A stretch of DNA of 8,631 nucleotides from an uncultured Alphaproteobacteria bacterium (lineage in GTDB: Bacteria > Pseudomonadota > Alphaproteobacteria > Caulobacterales > Caulobacteraceae): contig CAIYSH010000128.1 in assembly GCA_903928755.1 (NCBI GenBank), positions 1-8,631 of the forward strand, in the 5' to 3' direction. The stretch's first letter is position 1, and every line of letters begins with the position of its first letter. The notes beneath the pieces were generated by a model. It made no database searches. It was not told the DNA's origin and saw only the letters and a list, made by a program, of their open reading frames with translations. Below, piece after piece: positions 1 to 5,981 of this stretch. Made by a program: the position numbers and the translations under genes.

Positions 1-780
1 GCGTCGGCCGTGTTCGAGGGGGAACGGATGTATGGGGGCGAGATCTTCGAGCTGACGGCGCACACTGAGCGTCTCTTCAAGTCCGCCGAGATCCTCGACT
101 TCCAGATCCCGTTCACGGTGGCCCAGATCGATCAGGCCTGCAAGGACACCTGCGCGAAGAATGGTCTCAGTGATGCCTATCTGCGCCCGATTGCCTGGCG
201 TGGCACGGAAATGATCGGGGTCAGCGCCCAGAACACCAAGATCCACGTGGCCATCGCCGTGTGGGACTGGCCGGACTATTTCAAGCCCGAGGAAAAGGCC
301 AAGGGCATCCGCATGTGCTGGGCCAAGTACAAGCGCCCCTCGCCGGAGACCGAGCCGGTCCACGCCAAGGCGACTGGCCTCTACATGATCTGCACCATCT
401 CCAAGCATGCGGCGGAGAAGGACGGCTATACCGACGCCATGATGCTGGACTATCGGGGCTATGTGGCGGAATCCACCGGCTCCAACGTCTTCTTCGTGAA
501 GGACGGCGCCATCCACACCCCGACCCCCGATTGCTTCCTGAACGGCATTACCCGTCAGTCGGTAATCGAACTGGCCCGCAGCCAGGGCGTGAGCGTGACC
601 GAGCGCCACATCATGCCCGAAGAGCTTGCGACTTTCACAGAATGCTTCGTGGTGGGCACGGCAGCCGAGGTGACCCCGGTCTCGCAGGTGGGCGAATACA
701 CCTTCACTCCGGGCGCCCTGTCCCTGGGCCTGATGAATGACTACGCCAGGCTGGTCCGGCGTCAGCTGGTTCCGGCGTAA
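1..780 (+). CDS. ilvE: Branched-chain amino acid aminotransferase (class IV, PLP), 5'-truncated by the window
   Basis: Fold-type IV PLP aminotransferase that interconverts Leu/Ile/Val and their 2-oxo acids using glutamate/2-oxoglutarate in the cytoplasm. The frame is open from base 1, so the true start lies outside; about 259 residues are visible of the usual ~300. The opening VFEGERMYGG matches the family's N-terminal 'SVFEGxRxY' stretch. The expected PLP-binding lysine is in HAKATGLYM (codon at 367-369). Further conserved stretches are GYVAESTGSNVFFV (cofactor glutamate region), GITRQSVIELA and VVGTAAEVTPV (phosphate-binding loops). The frame ends with TAA at 778-780. A GTG at 10 could be read as a start but lies inside the conserved core. 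D-amino-acid transaminase or 4-amino-4-deoxychorismate lyase are the alternatives within this fold; length and motifs favour IlvE. A strong hairpin follows directly. Confidence 0.9.
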   Translation, partial: ASAVFEGERMYGGEIFELTAHTERLFKSAEILDFQIPFTVAQIDQACKDTCAKNGLSDAYLRPIAWRGTEMIGVSAQNTKIHVAIAVWDWPDYFKPEEKAKGIRMCWAKYKRPSPETEPVHAKATGLYMICTISKHAAEKDGYTDAMMLDYRGYVAESTGSNVFFVKDGAIHTPTPDCFLNGITRQSVIELARSQGVSVTERHIMPEELATFTECFVVGTAAEVTPVSQVGEYTFTPGALSLGLMNDYARLVRRQLVPA

Positions 781-789
781 GGACCCTTT

Positions 790-818
790 CGGGGTGAGGG
801 CAACCTCACCCCGTTTCG
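790..818 (+). terminator. Hairpin terminator after ilvE
   Basis: Perfect 10-bp inverted repeat: CGGGGTGAGG at 790-799, GCAA tetraloop at 800-803, CCTCACCCCG at 804-813, then TTTCGCTT. It fills most of the 39-bp gap between the ilvE stop and the stop of the convergent membrane-protein gene. The T-rich tail on the plus side suits termination of ilvE. The minus-strand side lacks a T run but the hairpin could still slow transcription from the opposite gene. Confidence 0.7.
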
Positions 819-819
819 C

Positions 820-1230
820 TTACAGTATGTAGTTCTGCGGGGTCGGATAGGCCTCGTCCTGCAGGGCCTTTACCAGGCCGACGACGCAGCGCAGGCCATA
901 CCAGATCGAGCTGAGCGCCAGGGTCAGCTTGGCCAGCATGAGTATGGGAATGCCGATCAGGATGATGCTGAGTATGGCTCCCCAGAAGAACATGGCACCG
1001 GCAACCAGCATGACGGCACACCCGATCCAGAAGGTGCGGATCAGGAAGGTGTAGTGCGACAGCGCCCTTGGCGTTGCCGAGCTGCGATGGGCATAGGCGA
1101 TGATCACCCCGATGATCGCCGTCGCTCCTCCGGAGACGAAGGCCCCCAGAAACAGGGCATAGGTCACCACTGTCATGGTCTTGTCTTCGACGACGGCCGG
1201 GATCGGATTGCTGTTGGTCTGGTCGCTCAA
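820..1230 (-). CDS. Small integral membrane protein, DUF4870/Tic20-like family
   Basis: A 136-residue hydrophobic protein of unknown function. A short polar N-terminus (about residues 1-18) precedes a first hydrophobic stretch (about 20-47), a loop with SHYTFLIRTFW (59-69), and two further hydrophobic segments (about 68-98 and 99-121), then a polar tail ending YPTPQNYIL. The Tyr/His loop followed by IRTFWI and the three-helix spacing resemble DUF4870 proteins; this is a family-resemblance call made by eye. The start is TTG (CAA at 1228-1230), supported by a strong AGGAGG five bases upstream and no better ATG nearby. It converges on ilvE and diverges from the exported-protein pair, so it is probably a single-gene unit. 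Confidence 0.7.
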   Translation of the reverse strand: MSDQTNSNPIPAVVEDKTMTVVTYALFLGAFVSGGATAIIGVIIAYAHRSSATPRALSHYTFLIRTFWIGCAVMLVAGAMFFWGAILSIILIGIPILMLAKLTLALSSIWYGLRCVVGLVKALQDEAYPTPQNYIL

Positions 1231-1445
1231 TGCGGCCTCCTGTGAAATAGTCCTATAGAATGTGGGGACTTTTCACCGGATATCCAGCTTAATTCGGTGT
1301 CATATTTGGGGGCTGGAAAAAGCACCTCACAGTCGATTACCTTGATGACATGGCGGGGGATGCGATTGATCTTTCGGATCTGCCGGCATCGAGCCAGGCC
1401 AGAGCCATCAAGGCGGAAAGCGAAGGCGCAGGGGAGCACAGCTGG

Positions 1446-2411
1446 ATGTTTTCAAGTTCCGGGACGAACAACCCGCATCCCGATCCCGCAAGGCGAACCC
1501 TGGCCGCCGGGCTTCTGGGGCTTGGCCTTTCGCCTGCCCTCGCCGGGGACGGTCCAAAGGTCGTTCAGGGAGAACGGACCTGGAGCGAGTCCGCCATGGT
1601 TCTCTATTTTGACCCGGCAGTGAAAAACGGGTTCAGCCTGAGGATTTCCCGGTACCCGGAACGCAATGCGACTTGGGTCTGGTGTCATTTGCTTCTCGAC
1701 GGAAGCCTGTACGCCTTCACAACCCGAGTGGCGCCGTGTGAGTCCAGTCGCACCGATCCAGATCAGCCAACGGCATTCTATACTGCGCCTGGATTGCGCG
1801 TGGGAATCTCCAGACTGGGGACTTCGTCCCATCTCCAGGCCCTGTCCTTTCAGGCCGATGTCCGGGCGCACCAGAACTCAGGCGGACAGGATGGCGATGG
1901 CCCCAAAAGGGTGAAACTTGAGGGGATCTTCCGGCCCGGTCCGCTGAAGACCGGATCGCCAAAGGGCCGATTTGAACGGACCGGCCGTATTGAGGCCCGC
2001 CTACAGGCGGGCGGCCGCATTGCGGAATTGTCGGGTGTGGGCAAGGCTCACGAGCAAACCCAGACCGAGCCGAGGTTCACGGCGCCTTTCACCTACGCCA
2101 TGCTCTGGGGTCCTTCGGCCTCCCTGGTGGGCCTGATGTCCCCCGAAAGGCAGTACGGCGATTTCGAATTCGCGGGTCTCGATACGAAGATGACCAGCTT
2201 TCAGATTGGTCCATGGGCGCAGTTCCGCAAGTTCGAAGCCTCGCTTGCTGATGGCCGCCAGATCCGGGGCGAGGCCGAAACCGTAAGGCAATTCAAGGTG
2301 CCGATTTTCGGCCGTCAGTGGCTCGGGCGCATCGTACGGGCCAAGGTCGAGGGACAGTCCATGGTGGGCATGATCAACGACTGGCGGCCTGAAGATCAGG
2401 CTTTCAGATGA
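1446..2411 (+). CDS. Exported protein with Tat-like leader; possible calycin (CrtC/AttH/DUF7064-like) fold
   Basis: Predicted 321-residue exported protein of unknown function. The N-terminus has twin arginines in PARRTLAAG (R16-R17), a hydrophobic run, and a likely cleavage site after SPALA (A33). The mature part is rich in alternating beta-type stretches, with an early GFSLRISRYPERNATWVWC and later GRIEARLQAGGRIAELSGVG followed by HEQ, an aromatic/glycine stretch (AMLWGPSAS) and DGRQIRGEA. This order recalls two-domain lipocalin-like proteins (hydroxyneurosporene synthase/AttH/Svf1-like, DUF7064/7065), but it is pattern memory, not a search. I chose ATG 1446 because AGGGGAG lies about 10 bases upstream and it places the leader near the N-terminus; an in-frame ATG at 1350 would add 32 residues. 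The stop is 22 bases before the hydrolase start, so the two probably form an operon. Confidence 0.6.
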   Translation: MFSSSGTNNPHPDPARRTLAAGLLGLGLSPALAGDGPKVVQGERTWSESAMVLYFDPAVKNGFSLRISRYPERNATWVWCHLLLDGSLYAFTTRVAPCESSRTDPDQPTAFYTAPGLRVGISRLGTSSHLQALSFQADVRAHQNSGGQDGDGPKRVKLEGIFRPGPLKTGSPKGRFERTGRIEARLQAGGRIAELSGVGKAHEQTQTEPRFTAPFTYAMLWGPSASLVGLMSPERQYGDFEFAGLDTKMTSFQIGPWAQFRKFEASLADGRQIRGEAETVRQFKVPIFGRQWLGRIVRAKVEGQSMVGMINDWRPEDQAFR

Positions 2412-2433
2412 TCCAAAGTGGAAGGCTCCTGCA

Positions 2434-3528
2434 ATGACTGACCGTCCATTCTCCAAACTTCTTAACCCCCGTCGCCGGGACCTGCTGAAGGCTGGCCTCG
2501 CCTCGCCAATTTGGGCGATGTCGGTCGCAGGGGCTGCAACCGCCGCCAGCCTTGGCGCCTTCCAGACCGAAGTCGTGGACCTGGATCTTGCCGACCGCAT
2601 CCGCAGCAGGATCGTGAAGACACGCTGCTACATTCCTGTCGGCGCTGGCAGGCGCCCGGTCATAATTTTCAGCCACGGCTTTGGCGGTTCATCCGAAGCC
2701 TTTCCCAACACCTGTCGCGCCTGGGCCAGCCAGGGCCATGTGGTGCTGGTCCCGACCCACTCCGACTCCATCACCGCTCAGGATGCGGACTCGGGCCAGC
2801 GCCGTCGTATGATCATCCAGAGCGTCATCGCGGCCCGACGCAGCGCCGCGGAAGGTCGGCAGCGGCAATTCAGAAGGTCGAATGCAGAGGCAGTCGACCG
2901 CGGAGCCGCCCTCACAGATATGCTGGAGGACCCCAAGTATCTGTCCAGTCGGCTGGAGGATGTCGCCTTTCTCAAGACCGCGCTCACCGATGCCAGGCTT
3001 GGTCTGGACGCAAGAGTTCTGGCTGCGGCGGATCCGTCGAGGATGGGCATGGCGGGGCATTCCTATGGTGCCTACACCACCCTGGTCATCGGCGGCGCTG
3101 AGTTGTCGCCGCCGTCTCTGGCGCCTGTCCCGAAGGGGTTCCTCGGGCATCTGGCGATCAGCGGTCAGGGGCCGGGGCGGATGGCCCTGACAGAGTCCAG
3201 CTTCAGGTCCATGACCGGGCCGCTCTTCGCAGCCACAGGTACGGAAGACTTCGGCGCCGCCGAAGAGACCCCGCCCTGGAGATTGACGGCCTTCCACAAG
3301 AGCCCGCCCGGCCACAAATATGCAGCGGTGCTCAAGGGCTTCCGGCACATGGACTTTGACCCATCGCCGACCGATCCGGAGCATGGCGCCCAGGGCGAAG
3401 CCTTCAGGGCGCTTCAGATGGCGTTCTGGAAGGCGACGCTGCGTGGTGACAGTTCGGGCTTTGCACGACTCAACCAGGCGGCAAGAGGTTCCCGGGTCAC
3501 CGACCCCGTCTGGTTCAGGTCACGCTAG
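2434..3528 (+). CDS. Tat-exported alpha/beta hydrolase (dienelactone hydrolase/PAF-acetylhydrolase/chlorophyllase-like)
   Basis: A 364-residue serine hydrolase, probably an esterase or lipase acting in the periplasm. The leader NPRRRDLLKAG (R13-R15) is close to the twin-arginine consensus, followed by a hydrophobic segment to about residue 40. The alpha/beta-hydrolase signs are in the expected order: oxyanion HGFGG (81-85), nucleophile elbow GHSYG (208-212, Ser210), a candidate acid in TGTEDFG (Asp272) and a candidate His in FRHMDF (His305). Between about residues 108 and 185 an Arg-rich helical insert probably forms a lid. The overall pattern resembles COG4188 predicted dienelactone hydrolases and the PAF-acetylhydrolase/chlorophyllase group; the substrate is unknown. 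GGAAGG lies eight bases before the ATG. It follows the calycin-like gene by 22 bases and converges on folB with 12 bases between stops. Confidence 0.82.
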   Translation: MTDRPFSKLLNPRRRDLLKAGLASPIWAMSVAGAATAASLGAFQTEVVDLDLADRIRSRIVKTRCYIPVGAGRRPVIIFSHGFGGSSEAFPNTCRAWASQGHVVLVPTHSDSITAQDADSGQRRRMIIQSVIAARRSAAEGRQRQFRRSNAEAVDRGAALTDMLEDPKYLSSRLEDVAFLKTALTDARLGLDARVLAAADPSRMGMAGHSYGAYTTLVIGGAELSPPSLAPVPKGFLGHLAISGQGPGRMALTESSFRSMTGPLFAATGTEDFGAAEETPPWRLTAFHKSPPGHKYAAVLKGFRHMDFDPSPTDPEHGAQGEAFRALQMAFWKATLRGDSSGFARLNQAARGSRVTDPVWFRSR

Positions 3529-3540
3529 CGCTGACGGCGC

Positions 3541-3954
3541 CTAGCCCCGAACAACCGTAATCTCCACCCCCGCCGACTGGGCGTGAGGTGCCAGGGCCAT
3601 GGGCTTTTCCACCCGGACCCGGGCGCGCAGGACCTTGGGGTCTGACAGGCAGGCGCGGGCCAGGCGTTCGGCGAAGGTTTCGACGAGGCCGATATGGCCC
3701 TCGGCCAATATGGCCTGGGCGGCCTGGCCGACCATTTCATAGTTCACCGTGTCGGCCAGCCGGTTGAAGGCAGCCGTGGCCACATCGAGCTCGGCGTCGA
3801 TGATCAGCGGCTGGGCCCGGCCCTTTTCATGGGCGTAGACGCCTATATGGGCATCGACCTTGAGGCCTGTGACGAAGATCTTGGTCATGACGATCCGGCC
3901 GGGATCAGCGGCATCGGTTTCGGTATTTGCTGCGGTATCCGGGATCAGGGCCAT
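3541..3954 (-). CDS. folB: Dihydroneopterin aldolase
   Basis: Converts 7,8-dihydroneopterin to 6-hydroxymethyl-dihydropterin and glycolaldehyde in folate synthesis; cytoplasmic, normally an octamer. The core starts at MTKIFVTGLKVDAHIGVY (residue 23 on), and the expected active-site residues are present: Glu43 in AHEKG, Tyr72 in VNYEMV and Lys117 in VRVEKPMAL. The core length fits the usual ~120 residues. The chosen ATG gives a 22-residue polar N-terminal extension; it has GAGGA close upstream, while the internal ATG at 3888 has only a weak site, although it matches the usual family start. The first start lies seven bases after the reductase stop, so translation is probably coupled. No folK follows; the neighbour is a convergent hydrolase. 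Confidence 0.88.
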   Translation of the reverse strand: MALIPDTAANTETDAADPGRIVMTKIFVTGLKVDAHIGVYAHEKGRAQPLIIDAELDVATAAFNRLADTVNYEMVGQAAQAILAEGHIGLVETFAERLARACLSDPKVLRARVRVEKPMALAPHAQSAGVEITVVRG

Positions 3955-3961
3955 GGGGTCC

Positions 3962-4690
3962 TCAAGTCAGGTGCTGGCCAGCATCGACAATGATCATCTG
4001 TCCGGTGACCGAGGGCGCGTCAATCAGATAGGCCATGGCCTGGGCGATCTCTTCTGGCGACGCCGCCCTTTTGAGCAGGGTGGCGGCGGCTTCATCGTCA
4101 AAGTCCTGCTCGGTCTGGTGGATCGAGCGCAGGACCGGGCCGGGGCCGACGGCGTTGACCCGGATACGCGGTGCCAGCTCTTTGGCCAGCATGCGGGTGG
4201 CGTCCCACAGGGCGCTCTTGGACAGGGCATAGCTGAAGAAGGCCGGATTCGGATTCATCACCCTCTGGTCCAGCAGGTTGAGGATCATGCCGTGCCGGTC
4301 CGCAGGCAGGTGGCGGACGAAGGCCTGGGCCAGGACCAGGGGTGCGCGCAGATTGGTCTCCATGTGGAGATCCCAGGAAGCGCGGTTCATGTCGGAAAAA
4401 GTCTCGTCCTCGAAGACCGAGGCCGAATTCACCAGCAGGGTGACGGGCCCCAGCCCGGCTTGCGCCAGCCCTACCATAGGACCGGTTTCTGCTTCATGGC
4501 TCAGATCTGCAGTCAGCAGGATCGCCCGGCGTCCCAGGCCCTGCACTTCGGCGACGGCGGCGTGGGCATCATCATCAGCGCGGCGGCAGTGGATCGCCAC
4601 ATCAAAGCCCAGGCCGGCGCAGGCCCGGACAAGGGCCCGCCCTATGCGGCGGGTTCCGCCGGTGACCAGGGCCGCCCCGCGGCTGTTCAT
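3962..4690 (-). CDS. SDR oxidoreductase, pteridine reductase type (FolM/PTR1-like)
   Basis: A 242-residue short-chain dehydrogenase/reductase, probably NADPH-dependent and acting on dihydropterins. It has the cofactor loop TGGTRRIG (10-17), NSAS (88-91) and an active-site block where Asp141 stands at the usual SDR serine position in LNLLDQR, followed by Tyr154 and Lys158 in YALSK. The Asp-Tyr-Lys spacing (13 and 4) is that of pteridine reductase PTR1 (Asp181, Tyr194, Lys198), and ELAPRIRVNAVGPG also matches that group. Its position directly upstream of folB supports a pterin role (dihydromonapterin or dihydrofolate reduction), inferred. ATG 4690 gives the usual N-terminal length; an in-frame TTG at 4717 would add nine residues but overlaps the upstream small gene. 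The ATG lies 10 bases after that gene's stop, with only a weak TAGG site, suggesting coupling. Confidence 0.82.
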   Translation of the reverse strand: MNSRGAALVTGGTRRIGRALVRACAGLGFDVAIHCRRADDDAHAAVAEVQGLGRRAILLTADLSHEAETGPMVGLAQAGLGPVTLLVNSASVFEDETFSDMNRASWDLHMETNLRAPLVLAQAFVRHLPADRHGMILNLLDQRVMNPNPAFFSYALSKSALWDATRMLAKELAPRIRVNAVGPGPVLRSIHQTEQDFDDEAAATLLKRAASPEEIAQAMAYLIDAPSVTGQMIIVDAGQHLT

Positions 4691-4700
4691 GGGCTTTGGC

Positions 4701-4781
4701 CTAGTCGAGGCGACCAAAGTCCTTCCAGTTCAGGGCCAGCATGACGATGAAGAACGGAATGATGATACCGAGCGGGCTCAT
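4701..4781 (-). CDS. 26-residue single-pass membrane microprotein upstream of the pteridine reductase
   Basis: A small open frame of 27 codons including TAG. It reads MSPLGIIIPFFIVMLALNW followed by KDFGRLD, that is, a short N-terminus, about 15 hydrophobic residues (5-19) and a charged tail, consistent with one short membrane helix. GAGG lies about five bases before the ATG. The stop is 10 bases before the reductase ATG, and the unit continues into folB with no room for another promoter. The frame stays open upstream to a TAG, and a TTG at 4841 would give a 46-residue form with an acidic N-terminus, but it lacks a ribosome site. It could instead be a leader peptide or a chance frame. Function unknown; the membrane-helix composition, ribosome site and tight spacing are what favour a real gene. 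Confidence 0.5.
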   Translation of the reverse strand: MSPLGIIIPFFIVMLALNWKDFGRLD

Positions 4782-4909
4782 GAGCGCCTCATAGGAAATG
4801 GGTTCGTCCCCGGCTTTAGCGGGGTCGGCCGCGTCGGGCAAGGAGTCACGGCCGCTTGCGCCCTACAGTTGGCCAAGGCAGTGTCTGTAAAAGACCGGAG
4901 GAGACGACC
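4782..4909. promoter_or_regulatory. Divergent intergenic region between the pterin unit and the gluconolactonase-family gene
   Basis: This 128-base gap must hold the start signals of both the minus-strand microprotein-reductase-folB unit and the plus-strand SMP-30 gene. On the minus strand, TTTACA (rc of 4886-4891) is a fair -35 match, with only a poor -10 candidate TGTAGG 18 bases downstream (rc of 4862-4867). No convincing plus-strand pair was seen. The plus-strand ribosome site GGAGGAG is at 4897-4903. The promoter positions are a guess; the divergent arrangement is what the sequence shows. Confidence 0.3.
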
Positions 4910-5842
4910 ATGCCGCTGACACCCATCCCCGCTGAGGCCTTCACCCGGATCGCGGTCGGCATCGACCGCCCCGAGGATGTCGTCGTTTCCAGGGATGGCC
5001 GTGTCTTTGCCAGCGACCACCAGTGTGCTGTGGCCGAAATCTTCGCCGACGGGTCCTTCAAGCGGATGGGCCCCAGGGGCGGGGCCCCCAACGGCATCAA
5101 TATGGACCCCCAGGGCCGTATCCTCATCGCCAATTTCGGAATCTATGACCGGGAGGAGGGGCCGCTTCAGAGGTTTGATCCCGCCACCGGCAAGCATGAG
5201 ACCCTGTTGGCAGAGGTGCAGGGCAAGCGGCTGACCAGCGCCAACTATCCGGTCATGGACCGGGACGGGAACATCTGGTGCGCCAATTCCACCCATGCCG
5301 AGACCTGGCCCCAGGCCCTGGACGGCCGGACCGACGGCTTCATCTTCGTCCTTCGCCCTGACGGCTCGAGCAGCATTGTCGCCGAGGGACTGAAATTTCC
5401 CAATGGCATGGCGCTCAGCGCCGACCACAGGACCCTCTATTGCGCCCAGACCTCCGGTGCGGACGTCATGGCCTTTGACATCCAGTCCGGCGGCCAGCTT
5501 GGTCCTGGCCGGCGCTATGGCCCTCAGTTGGGGGCCCTTCAGGAAGCTGGCGCGCCGCCGGCCGATCCGCACAGCCTGGGCTATACCGACGGGGTAGGCA
5601 TGGATGCTGAAGGCAATCTCTGGGTCTGTCTGCCCGCCGCCGACAAGGTGGTCGCCATTACGCCCCGCCTGGAGGTCGTGACCGTGATCCATGATCTGGG
5701 CGGTGAAATGGTGAATCACCCGACCAATGTTACCTGGGGCGGACCGGACCTGAAGGACCTGTATATCGGCTCGATCCGGGCGGGATATGTGCTGAAGGGC
5801 CGGAGCCCGGTGGCTGGTCTGCCCCTGATCCATCAGTCCTGA
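4910..5842 (+). CDS. SMP-30/gluconolactonase/LRE-like family protein (six-bladed propeller)
   Basis: A 310-residue cytoplasmic protein of the SMP-30/gluconolactonase family, metal-dependent lactone hydrolases that open sugar lactones or related compounds. The expected metal ligands appear in order: Glu22 in RPEDVVVSRDG, Asn165 in FPNGMALSADHRTLY and Asp227 in YTDGVGMDAEGNLWV. Asn61 (APNGINMDPQG) and Asn112 (SANYPVMDRDGNIW) fall where substrate-contact residues usually lie. The repeated D-x-x-G-x-hydrophobic strands fit a beta-propeller, and the length is typical. ATG 4910 is preferred over an upstream in-frame start at 4856 because GGAGGAG lies six bases before it and the family fold begins just after. 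No signal peptide is visible. It may share a catabolic role with the following dehydrogenase, but the 139-bp gap suggests a separate promoter. The exact lactone is unknown. Confidence 0.82.
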   Translation: MPLTPIPAEAFTRIAVGIDRPEDVVVSRDGRVFASDHQCAVAEIFADGSFKRMGPRGGAPNGINMDPQGRILIANFGIYDREEGPLQRFDPATGKHETLLAEVQGKRLTSANYPVMDRDGNIWCANSTHAETWPQALDGRTDGFIFVLRPDGSSSIVAEGLKFPNGMALSADHRTLYCAQTSGADVMAFDIQSGGQLGPGRRYGPQLGALQEAGAPPADPHSLGYTDGVGMDAEGNLWVCLPAADKVVAITPRLEVVTVIHDLGGEMVNHPTNVTWGGPDLKDLYIGSIRAGYVLKGRSPVAGLPLIHQS

Positions 5843-5892
5843 ACGGGCAATTTAACGCCTCGGAAGCTTCAATTCAGAAAAACGGCTTTCAC

Positions 5893-5909
5893 AGTGATCA
5901 GCGATCACT
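5893..5909. promoter_or_regulatory. Candidate operator: perfect 7-3-7 palindrome upstream of the aldehyde dehydrogenase
   Basis: AGTGATC at 5893-5899, spacer AGC, GATCACT at 5903-5909. It is followed by TAAAAT (5909-5914), a possible -10 box, so the palindrome would lie between -35 and -10, a classic repressor position. No T run follows on either side as a terminator would need. Dimeric TetR/GntR/MarR-type regulators bind such sites; no regulator gene is present in the window. The -35 candidate (CTTTCA, 5886-5891) is poor, so the promoter itself is tentative. Confidence 0.45.
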
Positions 5910-5926
5910 AAAATAGGAAACGAAGC

Positions 5927-5948
5927 CCGGCGGGGTCCGTCCCGTCGG
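5927..5948 (+). other. Hairpin in the presumed 5' leader of the aldehyde dehydrogenase mRNA
   Basis: CCGGCGGG at 5927-5934 can pair with CCCGTCGG at 5941-5948 in RNA (8 bp, one G-U) around a six-base loop. It lies about 20 bases before the GGGAGGA ribosome site and 33 bases before the start. It does not cover the ribosome site. GC-rich DNA often forms such stems, so a function is unproven. Confidence 0.25.
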
Positions 5949-5981
5949 AGCAGATTACCGACATCGATCCGGGAGGACGCA

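Noticed and set aside
2001..2600. 199-residue minus-strand open frame across the calycin-like/hydrolase junction
   Set aside because: No ribosome site or recognisable motif, and it covers the start of the well-supported hydrolase.
4265..4275. Missing catalytic Ser in the SDR as a sign of a dead enzyme
   Set aside because: Asp at this position is normal in PTR1-type pteridine reductases, and Tyr and Lys are intact.
4691..4717. TTG 4717 as the start of the pteridine reductase
   Set aside because: It would overlap the small gene, its GGAAGGA site is only about two bases from the TTG, and ATG 4690 gives the normal N-terminal length.
3860..4744. 294-residue plus-strand open frame
   Set aside because: It is antisense to folB, the reductase and the small gene, which have clear motifs. 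Its Gly/Gln/His/Arg-rich composition is typical of a shadow frame in GC-rich DNA.
4856..4909. Upstream start of the SMP-30 gene at 4856
   Set aside because: The extra 18 residues have no family resemblance, and their codons contain the GGAGGAG ribosome site for ATG 4910.
4778..5833. 351-residue minus-strand open frame
   Set aside because: Antisense to the SMP-30 gene, which has all its metal ligands; no recognisable domain on this strand.
5894..5908. CRP-like or FNR-like site in the palindrome
   Set aside because: GTGA and TCAC are seven bases apart and TGAT/ATCA five apart, against six and four in the CRP and FNR consensus, so neither fits.
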